Shown here: positions 8,374 through 18,123 of the stretch, piece after piece
Numbering within the stretch: position 1 is the first letter of the stretch
Layout: every line of letters starts with the position of its first letter
Origin: Clostridium gelidum
GTDB lineage: Bacteria > Bacillota > Clostridia > Clostridiales > Clostridiaceae
Length of the DNA stretch: 64,000 bases
Reading direction: 5' to 3'
Assembly: GCF_019977655.1 (NCBI RefSeq)
Contig: NZ_AP024849.1
Span: forward strand, 5,977,433 to 6,041,432
Position numbers and translations under genes: made by a program
The notes under the pieces: generated by a model
What the model was told of the DNA's origin: nothing
What the model saw: the letters and a program-made list of their open reading frames with translations, nothing else
Database searches by the model: none

Positions 8374-9346
8374 AGGATATCAAACTGAAATTTTAAAAAT
8401 CTATGATAAACTTAGAGAAGATGAAGCTAGAGCTTTAAAACTTAGAAAGACTGAAATATCAAAAGAATATCCTCAAATTATTGATTTAGATAATAAGATA
8501 CAAAAATTATCTTTGCAAATGGCAGTGTCAGTTCTTAAATCTAATAATGGCGAAAAAACGTTAAATAATTTCAAGGAAGACATTACAGATTTAAGAATTA
8601 AGAAATGTGAAATGCTTGTTGAAAGAGGATATGACCCTGAATATCTGAATTTGCACTATCACTGCAATAATTGTAAGGATACAGGCTTTATAAGTAATGT
8701 TAAATGCAACTGCTATAAGCAGAAATTAATTAAGTTGTATTATAAAAATTCAGAATTAGAAAATGCAATCAAAGCTAATAACTTTAATAACTTTGATTTA
8801 GATTTATTTTCAAATCATAAGCTTGGAGATGAAAAATTTTCTCCACGAAAAAATATGGAAAATAACTTAGAATATATATTGAAAGATTATATTCCAAACT
8901 TCTCAAAGTTAGATATCAATCTGTTATTTTATGGCAATCCAGGTAGCGGAAAAACTTATTTATCTTATTGTATATCTAAGGCTATATTAGATAAGGGTTA
9001 TTTGGTTATATACAAAACTTCTGATGAATTAATTAAGAATTTAAGGGATATAAGATTTAATAATGACTCGGCTTTAGAATCATTATTATTAGACTGTGAT
9101 TTATTGATAATAGATGATTTAGGCGCTGAGCATCTTAATGAATTCTCTATAACTGAATTATTTAATATAATTAATAAAAGAATTCTTACCAATAAAAAAA
9201 TGCTTATCTCCACTAATTTAATATTACCTGGTATAACAAAACAATATAGTGAAAGAATAGCATCTAGATTAATCGGTGAATTTAAACTTTGTAAATTTTA
9301 TTCAGAAGATATAAGAATTAAAAAGAATCTAGAAAAAAATAGATAA
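8363..9346 (+). CDS. dnaC: Helicase loader / DnaC-like AAA+ ATPase
   Basis: This 327-residue protein loads the DnaB helicase onto DNA. It has an N-terminal coiled region and a Cys cluster (CNNCKDTGF...CNCY, about residues 98-117) typical of clostridial and DnaI-like loaders. The AAA+ ATPase follows, with Walker A GNPGSGKTYL (about residues 193-202), Walker B LLIIDDLGAE (about 249-258) and sensor ISTNL. The start overlaps the end of dnaD by 11 bases; a second ATG immediately follows the first, so the first residue could be either. Its helicase partner dnaB is in the same window at 39.9-41.2 kb on the other strand. Confidence 0.88.
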   Translation: MMIKGYQTEILKIYDKLREDEARALKLRKTEISKEYPQIIDLDNKIQKLSLQMAVSVLKSNNGEKTLNNFKEDITDLRIKKCEMLVERGYDPEYLNLHYHCNNCKDTGFISNVKCNCYKQKLIKLYYKNSELENAIKANNFNNFDLDLFSNHKLGDEKFSPRKNMENNLEYILKDYIPNFSKLDINLLFYGNPGSGKTYLSYCISKAILDKGYLVIYKTSDELIKNLRDIRFNNDSALESLLLDCDLLIIDDLGAEHLNEFSITELFNIINKRILTNKKMLISTNLILPGITKQYSERIASRLIGEFKLCKFYSEDIRIKKNLEKNR

Positions 9347-9362
9347 TTATATATACCGGCCT

Positions 9363-9448
9363 AAAATGGGTACATATTTGTTCCATAGGACTAAGAAAAT
9401 TTCGCTGGAAGTTTCTAAATGCCTATTCTACAAATATGTATCCATTTT
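9363..9448. mobile_element. Short MITE-like palindromic element (86 bp)
   Basis: Two 19-base terminal inverted repeats, differing at one position, bracket the element (AAAATGGGTACATATTTGT at the left, its complement ending in GGATCAT-type order at the right). The segment just inside the left end (TTCCATAGGACT, then TTCGCTGGA) is also found, inverted, in the 185-bp element at 38151. It has no coding capacity and looks like a deletion derivative of the longer copy. Confidence 0.7.
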
Positions 9449-9738
9449 CTCTGTTTGGGATAAGCATCTAATTATGGTAAGTAAAATTCAATAATCACCA
9501 AGCATAAGTACAACTTCTGATATGGTTATCTGTATTCATATACAAGCTCCAACATAAGAAAAATTACTAAGCCTTCTTACTGTCCAAATTCGTGCTGCAC
9601 CTATAAGACTTTGTTAGTGGTGTACTTTTGCACGCTGAACGATATAACTTAGTAGATCTTCGCCTAGTACCATTAAAATGACTCTTTTAAGTACGTTGTA
9701 AGTGATAGCTTTATAAGCTTATAAAGAGTAAATACAAT
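9449..9738. other. Noncoding stretch after the MITE
   Basis: About 290 bases between the MITE and the tRNA terminator. I see no ORF with a ribosome binding site. The only structure is a small palindrome, CTTTATAAGCTTATAAAG, near 9711-9728. Confidence 0.3.
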
Positions 9739-9774
9739 AAAAAAACAAGCCCTAGTATAAAACTAGAACTTGTT
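9739..9774 (-). terminator. Terminator of the tRNA array
   Basis: On the minus strand the stem AACAAG-TT-CTAG / CTAG-GG-CTTGTT runs into a long T-run (TTTTTTT). It lies 6 bases beyond the last tRNA-Asp. Confidence 0.85.
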
Positions 9775-9780
9775 CTGATT

Positions 9781-9857
9781 TGGCGACCCAGAAGGGACTC
9801 GAACCCTCGACCTCCGGCGTGACAGGCCGGCACTCTAACCAACTGAGCTACTAGGCC
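9781..9857 (-). tRNA. tRNA-Asp(GTC), copy 3 (distal)
   Basis: A complete 77-nt cloverleaf with encoded CCA and anticodon GTC in CTGTCAC. It is the last gene of the array, just before the terminator. Confidence 0.95.
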
Positions 9858-9863
9858 ATCTCA

Positions 9864-9939
9864 TGGTGGGCACAACAGGGCTCGAACCTGTGACCCCCTG
9901 CTTGTAAGGCAGGTGCTCTCCCAGCTGAGCTATGCGCCC
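9864..9939 (-). tRNA. tRNA-Val(TAC), copy 3
   Basis: A complete 76-nt tRNA with encoded CCA and anticodon TAC in CTTACAA. Confidence 0.95.
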
Positions 9940-9955
9940 ATAAGATGAAATAAAA

Positions 9956-10030
9956 TGGTGACTCCTAGGGGAATTGAACCCCTGTTACTACCGTGAAAGG
10001 GTGGTGTCTTAACCTCTTGACCAAGGAGCC
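9956..10030 (-). tRNA. tRNA-Glu(TTC), copy 3
   Basis: A complete 75-nt tRNA with encoded CCA and anticodon TTC in CTTTCAC. Confidence 0.95.
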
Positions 10031-10058
10031 ATATTAAGTTTGTTTATATTATTTAAAA

Positions 10059-10133
10059 TGGAGCTGGCAATAGGAATCGAACCTACAACCTGCTGATTAC
10101 AAGTCAGCTGCTCTACCGTTGAGCCATGCCAGC
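10059..10133 (-). tRNA. tRNA-Thr(TGT), copy 2
   Basis: A complete 75-nt tRNA with encoded CCA and anticodon TGT in CTTGTAA. Confidence 0.95.
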
Positions 10134-10143
10134 AATATTTTAA

Positions 10144-10220
10144 TGGCGACCCAGAAGGGACTCGAACCCTCGACCTCCGGCGTGACAGGCCGGCACTCTA
10201 ACCAACTGAGCTACTAGGCC
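10144..10220 (-). tRNA. tRNA-Asp(GTC), copy 2
   Basis: Same sequence as the copy at 9781, exactly 363 bases further on. Confidence 0.95.
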
Positions 10221-10226
10221 ATCTCA

Positions 10227-10302
10227 TGGTGGGCACAACAGGGCTCGAACCTGTGACCCCCTGCTTGTAAGGCAGGTGCTCTCCCAGCTGAGCTATGCGC
10301 CC
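10227..10302 (-). tRNA. tRNA-Val(TAC), copy 2
   Basis: Same sequence as the copy at 9864, 363 bases further on. Confidence 0.95.
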
Positions 10303-10318
10303 ATAAGATGAAATAAAA

Positions 10319-10393
10319 TGGTGACTCCTAGGGGAATTGAACCCCTGTTACTACCGTGAAAGGGTGGTGTCTTAACCTCTTGACCAAGGAGCC
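10319..10393 (-). tRNA. tRNA-Glu(TTC), copy 2
   Basis: Same sequence as the copy at 9956, 363 bases further on. Confidence 0.95.
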
Positions 10394-10421
10394 ATATTAA
10401 GTTTGTTTATATTATTTAAAA

Positions 10422-10496
10422 TGGAGCTGGCAATAGGAATCGAACCTACAACCTGCTGATTACAAGTCAGCTGCTCTACCGTTGAGCCATGCCAGC
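10422..10496 (-). tRNA. tRNA-Thr(TGT), copy 1
   Basis: Same sequence as the copy at 10059, 363 bases further on. The promoter-proximal block lacks a tRNA-Thr ahead of its tRNA-Glu, so Thr is present twice and the others three times. Confidence 0.95.
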
Positions 10497-10506
10497 AATA
10501 TTTTAA

Positions 10507-10583
10507 TGGCGACCCAGAAGGGACTCGAACCCTCGACCTCCGGCGTGACAGGCCGGCACTCTAACCAACTGAGCTACTAGGCC
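10507..10583 (-). tRNA. tRNA-Asp(GTC), copy 1
   Basis: Same sequence as the other two tRNA-Asp copies. Confidence 0.95.
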
Positions 10584-10589
10584 ATCTCA

Positions 10590-10665
10590 TGGTGGGCACA
10601 ACAGGGCTCGAACCTGTGACCCCCTGCTTGTAAGGCAGGTGCTCTCCCAGCTGAGCTATGCGCCC
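10590..10665 (-). tRNA. tRNA-Val(TAC), copy 1
   Basis: Same sequence as the other two tRNA-Val copies. Confidence 0.95.
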
Positions 10666-10681
10666 ATAAGATGAAATAAAA

Positions 10682-10756
10682 TGGTGACTCCTAGGGGAAT
10701 TGAACCCCTGTTACTACCGTGAAAGGGTGGTGTCTTAACCTCTTGACCAAGGAGCC
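10682..10756 (-). tRNA. tRNA-Glu(TTC), copy 1 (promoter-proximal)
   Basis: First tRNA of the leftward array. The homology between blocks ends just upstream of it, at about 10758. Confidence 0.95.
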
Positions 10757-10829
10757 ATACTATGTTGTCTTTCGCTTAAATGTATTATTTATTGTCCTTG
10801 TATTCTTCAAGCTGCTGACCACATAGACT

Positions 10830-10858
10830 ATAATACCTAAATTTAGATTGCCTGTCAA
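10830..10858 (-). promoter_or_regulatory. Strong promoter of the tRNA array
   Basis: On the minus strand a perfect -35 TTGACA (10853-10858) is separated by 17 bp from TATTAT (10830-10835). This is the stable-RNA type of sigma-A promoter. It lies about 75 bases before the first tRNA-Glu. Confidence 0.85.
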
Positions 10859-10912
10859 CACCTTTTTTCATTTTTTTTATTTTCACCTTATTTAATTTAA
10901 TTATATATACAT

Positions 10913-11485
10913 TTATTTAGATATTTTATTAGAATGTTTAAATTGTTCTATAGCCTCTCTAAAACTTGATAAAATGCCTTTTTTCAGTTCTATTTCACTG
11001 TTTATATTTTTAATTTCTGCATCACATATTTCCATAAAATTATCTCTTTCTATTTTATTAATAATTATATTATATCCGTTTCTTTTGAAGTTTTGTCCTG
11101 ATGCCATAACCTCTAATGGAAACTTATTATTTATAATTAGCAATATTTCTTTATCCCAAATTCCCCTCTTGTTTATTTTATATTTATCTCTTAATACATC
11201 TAAATTTTCTATTTCCTCTTCAATTTCAATTTTTAATGATTCATATAATGCATTATAAAAAGTTACTGATATTCCTCTTTTTAATTTAATCTTTAAAAAA
11301 TTTTTATGTTTAATTAAAAATTCATCTATGTTATTTTGACTTACACATTCTATATCTTCAAAAGAAAAACTTTTTATCCCACTACCAGTTGGATAATTAA
11401 CAATTATGTTATCAAAATTCATTCTTCTGACTTTAAAAATGCCTCCAAAATCATCTAACTTATTATTAATTACTTTTGCTTCCAT
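10913..11485 (-). CDS. Conserved clostridial protein of unknown function
   Basis: This 190-residue soluble protein has no recognisable domain. It opens with a beta-rich part (FGGIFKVRRMNFDNIIVNYP) and ends with a long charged helix (NINSEIELKKGILSSFREAIEQF, about residues 155-182). It has no signal peptide or membrane segment. The start is supported by GAGGTGAT upstream of ATG at 11485. It lies upstream of the tRNA array on the same strand, but the array has its own promoter inside the 60-base gap. Confidence 0.65.
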   Translation of the reverse strand: MEAKVINNKLDDFGGIFKVRRMNFDNIIVNYPTGSGIKSFSFEDIECVSQNNIDEFLIKHKNFLKIKLKRGISVTFYNALYESLKIEIEEEIENLDVLRDKYKINKRGIWDKEILLIINNKFPLEVMASGQNFKRNGYNIIINKIERDNFMEICDAEIKNINSEIELKKGILSSFREAIEQFKHSNKISK

Positions 11486-11645
11486 TTAAAAATCACCTCA
11501 TTTTAGTATTCCTTTCTTTTAACATGAATATTACTGTGATAAACTTTATTTAGCATATAAAAAATAACAACTTAGCATTTTAGTCTATTAACTCGTTATT
11601 CTATTTCATATGCCTTATTACATAAACAAGGAGTGATTGATAAAT

Positions 11646-12890
11646 ATGATTTATCACGATTTAATAATTATCGGTGGTGGTGCGTCTGGTTTGATGGCTG
11701 CAATAGTAGCTAAAGATTTTGGCATAGATGTAGCTATTATTGAGGGAAATGACAGGATTGGTAAAAAAATTCTTGTAACTGGAAATGGCAGATGTAATAT
11801 TACTAATAATAATATTTCCTTTCCATATAATAACTTCCACAGCGAAAATGATAATTTTTTTCAAGAAGCTTTAAATAAATTTACAATAGAAGATACTAGA
11901 AGTATGTTTTTATCTCTTGGCTTGCCTTTAACAGAATTAGAAAACGGTAAGATGTATCCAAAATCTCTTCAAGCCTCTTCTGTAATAGATATATTTAGAA
12001 TGGCATTAGAGGATAGAAACATACCTTTATATGCGAATTGTAAAATTAATTCTATAAGCAAAAAGAAAACTTTCACTTTGTATACCAATAATGAAGATTG
12101 TGAAAACTTTTCTTGTAACAAGGTTATTTTAAGTTGTGGTGGAAAATCTGCTAATAAAACTGGTTCTGATGGTTCTGGCTATAAACTAAGTAAATCCTTA
12201 GGGCACAGTATTATAGAACCACAACCTGGTATTGTTCAATTAAAATTAGATTATCCTTATTTAAAAGCTTTATCTGGAATTAAATTTGATGGCTCTGTAT
12301 CTGTATTAGTTAATGATGAGATCATACGAACAGATATCGGTGAAGTTTTATTCACTGATTATGGCATCTCAGGGCCACCTATACTTCAATTATCCTCTTG
12401 TGCCTCTAAGGCTCTCAGTAAGGGCTCAAAAGTGACTATAAGAATTGATATGTTTCCATATGAAAGCAAAGAATATGTCGAAGATTTTTTTGCTACACAT
12501 TTCTCCATATTTAATTATAGAGAAATATCATCTGCACTAATTGGAGTAATAAATAAAAAATTAATTTCTACACTACTCAAAGATGTTGGAATAAATGATA
12601 TTCACTTACCTTGTAGCAGTATTGAATGGAAATATATCAATAAATTAATTAATAAATTAGAACAATGGGATTTCAACTGTACAGGTACTAATGGCTTTCC
12701 TAATGCCCAAGTTACTGTAGGAGGAATAAATACCTGTGAAGTAGATAATTTAACCTTAGAATCTAAATTAGTTAAGGATCTTTACTTCTGTGGCGAGATA
12801 CTAGACATTCATGGTGATTGTGGTGGATTTAATCTTCAATGGGCATGGAGTTCTGGTTATTTAGTAGCCAAATCTATAGCTAATAGTTAA
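11646..12890 (+). CDS. NAD(P)/FAD-dependent oxidoreductase, HI0933/YhiN (BaiN-like) family
   Basis: This flavoprotein of about 414 residues has an N-terminal Rossmann FAD-binding motif (IIIGGGASGLMAA), the family motif GKKILVTGNGRCNITN and the C-terminal GEILDIHGDCGGFNLQWAWSSG segment (landmarks only), where FAD contacts are completed. The family is widespread in bacteria and is related to BaiN and to aminoacetone or steroid oxidoreductases; the physiological substrate is usually unknown. The ATG at 11646 is chosen over the TTG at 11637, which sits only 3 bases from AAGGAG. It is convergent with the thioesterase gene and shares a terminator with it. Confidence 0.85.
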   Translation: MIYHDLIIIGGGASGLMAAIVAKDFGIDVAIIEGNDRIGKKILVTGNGRCNITNNNISFPYNNFHSENDNFFQEALNKFTIEDTRSMFLSLGLPLTELENGKMYPKSLQASSVIDIFRMALEDRNIPLYANCKINSISKKKTFTLYTNNEDCENFSCNKVILSCGGKSANKTGSDGSGYKLSKSLGHSIIEPQPGIVQLKLDYPYLKALSGIKFDGSVSVLVNDEIIRTDIGEVLFTDYGISGPPILQLSSCASKALSKGSKVTIRIDMFPYESKEYVEDFFATHFSIFNYREISSALIGVINKKLISTLLKDVGINDIHLPCSSIEWKYINKLINKLEQWDFNCTGTNGFPNAQVTVGGINTCEVDNLTLESKLVKDLYFCGEILDIHGDCGGFNLQWAWSSGYLVAKSIANS

Positions 12891-12914
12891 ATATTCCATT
12901 TTAACTATACAATG

Positions 12915-12972
12915 AAAAAGAGTTATACCAAAACATGATTAAACTCCATGGTTTTGTTATAACTCTTTTTTT
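12915..12972. terminator. Bidirectional terminator
   Basis: A long stem (AAAAAGAGTTATA with a CAAAACATG extension) carries an A-run on one side and a T-run on the other. It can end transcription from both convergent neighbours. Confidence 0.85.
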
Positions 12973-12976
12973 AACA

Positions 12977-13732
12977 TCAATCTTTTATTTTTTCCCAATC
13001 TGCCTCTAATAACGTTAATTCGGTTCCTTCACTATTTCTTATAGTATGATATGATTTTAAATTATCCTCTTCAATTTCTTTTACCGTTGCAGATACTGAT
13101 ACTTTATCACCATATATTGTTTCTTTTTCAAAAGTTACTTTAATTCTTTTTAAATTATAATTATTGACTACTTCAATAGGAACAGCTTCTATTGCCCACT
13201 CAACATATTTAACATTATTAACATGATTATTTGAATCAATATCACTGTATCTAATATTAAATTGTATATTATATTGCTCTTCATCATTTTTCTCTATTTT
13301 ATCCATACTTATATCATAATCAACGTCACCATCTACACCATAAATATCATATTGTTCCTCTTGTATTCTCATAGGTCTTCTCTTTTCAATGTTAATTAAG
13401 AAGAATAATGCTAATGCCTCTCCAATAAGATTGTCATTTTCATCCTTAATCATGTATTTTCTTAATCCATAAAACTTTTTAAAACCTACAGGTTGTGTAG
13501 TAATACTTATAGTTTCTCCAAAAACTGGATATCTGTACATCTTTATATCATACTTATAAAATACCCAAGCACAATTATTTTTTGTACAATACTCAATTCC
13601 ACCACCAAAATATTCTGATTGTTGAGTACCTATATCACAAATAAAATTAATTATTGCTGACAATTTACATCTCAATTTGGAATTTACTTCATAATAATGT
13701 ATTTCATATTTCTTTGTAAAACTCTTACCCAT
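12977..13732 (-). CDS. Acyl-ACP thioesterase
   Basis: This 251-residue protein has the double hot-dog fold of the FatA/FatB-like bacterial thioesterases, which release fatty acids from acyl carrier protein. The first domain contains FICDIGTQQSEYFG and the W-V-F-Y-K-Y strand. The second contains the active-site-like RYSDIDSNNHVNNVKYVEW segment (about residues 165-183; the D...N.H...Y.EW pattern is the family signature). The length is normal and the location cytosolic. The closest role in clostridia is supply of free fatty acids or membrane adjustment. The gene stands alone and ends in a shared bidirectional terminator. Confidence 0.88.
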   Translation of the reverse strand: MGKSFTKKYEIHYYEVNSKLRCKLSAIINFICDIGTQQSEYFGGGIEYCTKNNCAWVFYKYDIKMYRYPVFGETISITTQPVGFKKFYGLRKYMIKDENDNLIGEALALFFLINIEKRRPMRIQEEQYDIYGVDGDVDYDISMDKIEKNDEEQYNIQFNIRYSDIDSNNHVNNVKYVEWAIEAVPIEVVNNYNLKRIKVTFEKETIYGDKVSVSATVKEIEEDNLKSYHTIRNSEGTELTLLEADWEKIKD

Positions 13733-13930
13733 CTCTACCCTCTTCTCTTATCTCATATTTGTCTATTACTGATTCAAATAAACTTCAAAATATATCTTAT
13801 ATAATAATATTAACATAATAGTTTAATTAAATATATTATCTAATGTATCCTTTATAGAAAAATATCCCTATCATTTTTCGTAAGGCACTTCAAGTTTTTT
13901 AAATTTAATAGATAATTTTGAAAAATTAAA

Positions 13931-13960
13931 AAGAGGATTCTCTAATAAGAAAATCCTCTT
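13931..13960 (-). terminator. Intrinsic terminator of the DUF1858 gene
   Basis: The stem AAGAGGATT / AATCCTCTT is followed on the minus strand by a T-rich tail, directly after the gene ending at 13974. Confidence 0.8.
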
Positions 13961-13973
13961 GTAAATTATCATA

Positions 13974-14156
13974 TTATCTATTTAATGCTTCTAATAAATC
14001 GTCTAATTTTAATCCATGAACTGTTGCAGCTTCTGCTATAGTTTCAGCTTGAGCTGATGGACATCCAACACATCCCATTCCAAAGTTCATTAGAACTTCA
14101 GCTTTAGATGAATTTCCATTAACTACTTCACCAATTGTCATATCCTTAGTTATCAT
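13974..14156 (-). CDS. DUF1858 domain protein with a CxxC motif
   Basis: This 60-residue protein contains the complete DUF1858 domain: MITKDMTIGEV at the start and the redox motif CVGC (about residues 29-32) followed by PSAQAETIAEAA. Such stand-alone domains are common in anaerobes and are linked by annotation to hybrid-cluster-protein-associated disulfide chemistry, though the biochemical role is not settled. GAAGGTGAAAG precedes the ATG. The gene is followed by its own terminator and lies between purA and the thioesterase gene. Confidence 0.85.
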   Translation of the reverse strand: MITKDMTIGEVVNGNSSKAEVLMNFGMGCVGCPSAQAETIAEAATVHGLKLDDLLEALNR

Positions 14157-14280
14157 ACTTTCACCTTCTTTTAATATAACTTTGTATAATTATTGTCTAC
14201 ATTACAATTATATTTTATATTAAATTGAAAGTCAATACCCGAGTATAATGCTTGACTATAAATTTGAGCATAATTCTTTA

Positions 14281-15567
<1,287 letters not shown>

Positions 15568-15809
15568 TTATATTGCCTCCCTTAAATAAATAATCTTATT
15601 AACCTTAATTTTAACCATTATTTGGAGTTTTATTAATTATATTTAATCTCTCCTTTTAAATATTAGCAAAGTACACTTTCTTGGTCAACCATATATCGAA
15701 TATTTTTTTGCTTTTTTCATAAATAATTCGTATAATTGTACTATATCATTGTATTTAGTACTGATTTTTATAAGAATTAATTATATTTAAACTATTAAGG
15801 AGTGTTTTT

Positions 15810-16985
15810 ATGAATATTTATGAAGAATCTTTAAAATTCCATGAAGAAAAAAGAGGTAAATATGAAATCAAGCCAACTTGTGAAGTAAATAACGCTAGGG
15901 ATCTAAGTCTTGCATATACACCTGGAGTTGCAGAACCTTGTCGCGAGATACATAAAGATCCTACAAAAGCTTACATATATACTCGTAAATGGAACACAGT
16001 TGCTGTTGTTTCTGATGGTACTGCAGTTTTAGGACTTGGAGATATTGGACCTCTTGCAGCTTTGCCTGTTATGGAAGGTAAAAGTGTATTGTTTAAAGAA
16101 TTTGGTAATGTAGATGCATTTCCAATAGTTCTTGATACTAAAAATGTAGATGAACTTGTTGCTACAATTATAAACATTGCCCCTTCTTTTGGTGGAATAA
16201 ACTTAGAGGATATTTCAGCACCTAGATGCTTTGAAGTTGAAAAAAGATTAAAGGAAAAATTAGATATTCCAGTATTCCATGATGATCAACACGGAACTGC
16301 TATTGTTGTTTTATCAGGTCTATTAAATGCTTTAAAAATAGTAAACAAAAAATTAGAAAATATAAAAGTAGTTATAAACGGATCTGGTTCTGCCGGAACT
16401 GCTATATGTAAGTTATTGCTTTCTTCTGGTGTTAAAAACATAGTGATGTGTGACATAGATGGTGTAATAAGTAGAGATAAAGATTTAAGTCATAATATCT
16501 ACATGCAAGAATTAGCTAATATAACTAATCCAAATAATGAAACTGGTATGCTTAAAGATGCTATTAAATTTGCAGATGTATTTATAGGAGTTTCTGCTCC
16601 AAATATAGTTTCAAAGGAAATGGTTAAAACAATGAATAAAGATGGAATAATCTTTGCTATGGCAAATCCGACTCCAGAAATATTCCCTGAAGATGCAAAA
16701 GAAGCTGGGATTGCAGTAATGGGAACTGGTCGTTCAGATTATCCAAACCAAATAAACAATGTATTAGCATTCCCTGGAGTATTTAGAGGTGCATTAGATG
16801 TACGAGCTACAGAAATTAACGAAGAAATGAAAGTAGCTGCAGCTTATGCAATTGCAAATGCTGTTTCTGATGAAGATTTAAATCCTGAATGCATAATCCC
16901 AAAGGCATTTGATTTAAAGGTTCAATCTTTAGTTGCAGAGGCTGTTAAAGAAGCTGCAATTAAAAGTGGAGTTGCTCGTATTTAA
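15810..16985 (+). CDS. NAD-dependent malic enzyme
   Basis: This 391-residue oxidative decarboxylase converts malate to pyruvate and CO2. The short bacterial form is recognised by YTPGVAEPC, the metal and malate site SAPRCFEVE, then FHDDQHGTAIV (Asp ligands) and the dinucleotide-binding GSGSAGTAICKLL (about residues 190-202). The C-terminus contains ALDVRATEINEEMK. The length is that of single-domain malic enzymes without the phosphotransacetylase-like extension. AAGGAGTG lies 7 bases upstream of the ATG. It is followed by a strong terminator and then by the DnaA-box cluster at the left edge of the tailocin locus. Confidence 0.93.
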   Translation: MNIYEESLKFHEEKRGKYEIKPTCEVNNARDLSLAYTPGVAEPCREIHKDPTKAYIYTRKWNTVAVVSDGTAVLGLGDIGPLAALPVMEGKSVLFKEFGNVDAFPIVLDTKNVDELVATIINIAPSFGGINLEDISAPRCFEVEKRLKEKLDIPVFHDDQHGTAIVVLSGLLNALKIVNKKLENIKVVINGSGSAGTAICKLLLSSGVKNIVMCDIDGVISRDKDLSHNIYMQELANITNPNNETGMLKDAIKFADVFIGVSAPNIVSKEMVKTMNKDGIIFAMANPTPEIFPEDAKEAGIAVMGTGRSDYPNQINNVLAFPGVFRGALDVRATEINEEMKVAAAYAIANAVSDEDLNPECIIPKAFDLKVQSLVAEAVKEAAIKSGVARI

Positions 16986-17019
16986 TTTATGTAATAAATT
17001 TTCACATTCAAAATATAAT

Positions 17020-17076
17020 GAAAAGTATCTGTTTTAATACGGCATATTATATGTAGATTAAAGCAGATACTTTTTT
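17020..17076 (+). terminator. Terminator of the malic enzyme gene
   Basis: The stem AAAAGTATCTG / CAGATACTTTT is followed by TTTTTT-type tail bases, 35 bases after the stop codon. Confidence 0.85.
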
Positions 17077-17081
17077 CAAGT

Positions 17082-17171
17082 AAATTCTAAAACTTTATTC
17101 ACATAGTTTTTATGGAAAAGTTATACACAGTAGTTTGCTTTTTTATTTATCCACAATTATTTTAATTATAG
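17082..17171 (+). repeat. Left copy of the 90-bp direct repeat flanking the tailocin locus
   Basis: This 90-base segment matches 37306-37394 in the same orientation at roughly nine positions in ten by eye. It starts AAATTCTAAAAC and ends ACAATTATTTTAATTATAG. The two copies lie just outside the first and last genes of the tail locus. They may be attachment-like scars or a duplicated host element. The segment itself contains three perfect DnaA boxes. Confidence 0.75.
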
Positions 17172-17206
17172 TTTTCCACAATATAAAAATAATTATTTTA
17201 TTCACA
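17095..17206 (+). promoter_or_regulatory. DnaA-box cluster outside oriC
   Basis: Four sites match TTATNCACA exactly, all on the plus strand: TTATTCACA (17095-17103), TTATACACA (17121-17129), TTATCCACA (17147-17155) and TTATTCACA (17198-17206). TTTTCCACA at 17172-17180 is a one-mismatch fifth. Such clusters outside oriC titrate or re-activate DnaA in other bacteria, for example B. subtilis DnaA-box clusters and E. coli datA. Function here is inferred. The rest of 16986-17310 is A/T-rich and noncoding. Confidence 0.65.
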
Positions 17207-17310
17207 AAGGAGTTTTTCTCAAAATAGAAATGCTAATACTAAAAATATGTTATCTAAACATACTTAATTATAGAGAAAATTTTTGAAGAATATATGGTAA
17301 TAAAACATCT

Positions 17311-18075
17311 TTACTGAATCCAAGCACCAGTTTGATCTACCCTATAGCCATCTGATGTAAAACAATCAACATACAATTCTCCATGCTCATTAAAACAATA
17401 ACATTCCCCATCTACCCATAACCATTCTACTTTTGCCATTTTGCAATTATCTTTTAAATAATACCATTTAGCTTGATCTTGTAACCAAACAAATTGTCTA
17501 GCATATCCTTCTGAATCAAATGAATACCATTCTCCATCTATCTTTTGCCAAGAATCTTTGTAATACCAACCTTGCGTATTAGTTAAGTAATACCACCCTG
17601 TAGCATCCTTATGCCACCCTATTTCAGATATGTTATTTACTACAATATCCTTAAAAGCTTCTAGTGGGAAGTTGTTTCCTGGACATTCTGTAGAATATAA
17701 TTCTTTATGTCCATAGATTGGTATATCTCCATATTTAGCACGAATATATTTGATTAATTCCTTATAGGCACTTATCTGTTCTTGTGTCATATTTTCTGTC
17801 ATAAAGTCACCTTCAAAACATACTCCAAGACTTATAGAATTATGCTTTGGGCAATGTGAGCCAACTGCATTTTCTGGTCTACCCCTATATATATTACCTT
17901 GTTTATTTATAAAGAAATGATACCCTATTCCAAGCCATCCATTAGCTAAGTGCCATGAATGAATATCTTGTACAGTACAATTTGAAGCTTCAGCATGGTG
18001 TAATACTATTTCTTGTGGATTATTTTCATATGTTAATGATCCATTAAAATTTAATCCCACATCTATTATATTCAT
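17311..18075 (-). CDS. N-acetylmuramoyl-L-alanine amidase with cell-wall-binding repeats (tailocin lysin)
   Basis: Residues about 15-150 form an amidase_2/PGRP domain that cuts peptidoglycan between MurNAc and L-Ala. Zinc ligands are His26 (LHHAE), His123 (YGHKE) and Cys131 (ECPG). Residues about 155-254 are aromatic choline/glucan-binding-type repeats (GWYYLTNTQGWYYKDSW, then DGEWYSFDSEGYA and similar). There is no signal peptide, as expected for a lysin released by a holin. It is the last gene of the tailocin locus, downstream of the holin gene, and probably frees particles by lysing the producer. The start ATG at 18075 is preceded by AAGGAGGAA. Confidence 0.9.
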   Translation of the reverse strand: MNIIDVGLNFNGSLTYENNPQEIVLHHAEASNCTVQDIHSWHLANGWLGIGYHFFINKQGNIYRGRPENAVGSHCPKHNSISLGVCFEGDFMTENMTQEQISAYKELIKYIRAKYGDIPIYGHKELYSTECPGNNFPLEAFKDIVVNNISEIGWHKDATGWYYLTNTQGWYYKDSWQKIDGEWYSFDSEGYARQFVWLQDQAKWYYLKDNCKMAKVEWLWVDGECYCFNEHGELYVDCFTSDGYRVDQTGAWIQ

Positions 18076-18123
18076 AGAAATTCCTCCTTAAAATTGTAGC
18101 AACCTTAATTTCTACTCTGAAAA

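Noticed and set aside
9781..10756. tRNA array as integration site for the tailocin
   Set aside because: The tail locus lies 6.5 kb away between a malic enzyme gene and proC, and no tRNA fragment is found at its edges.
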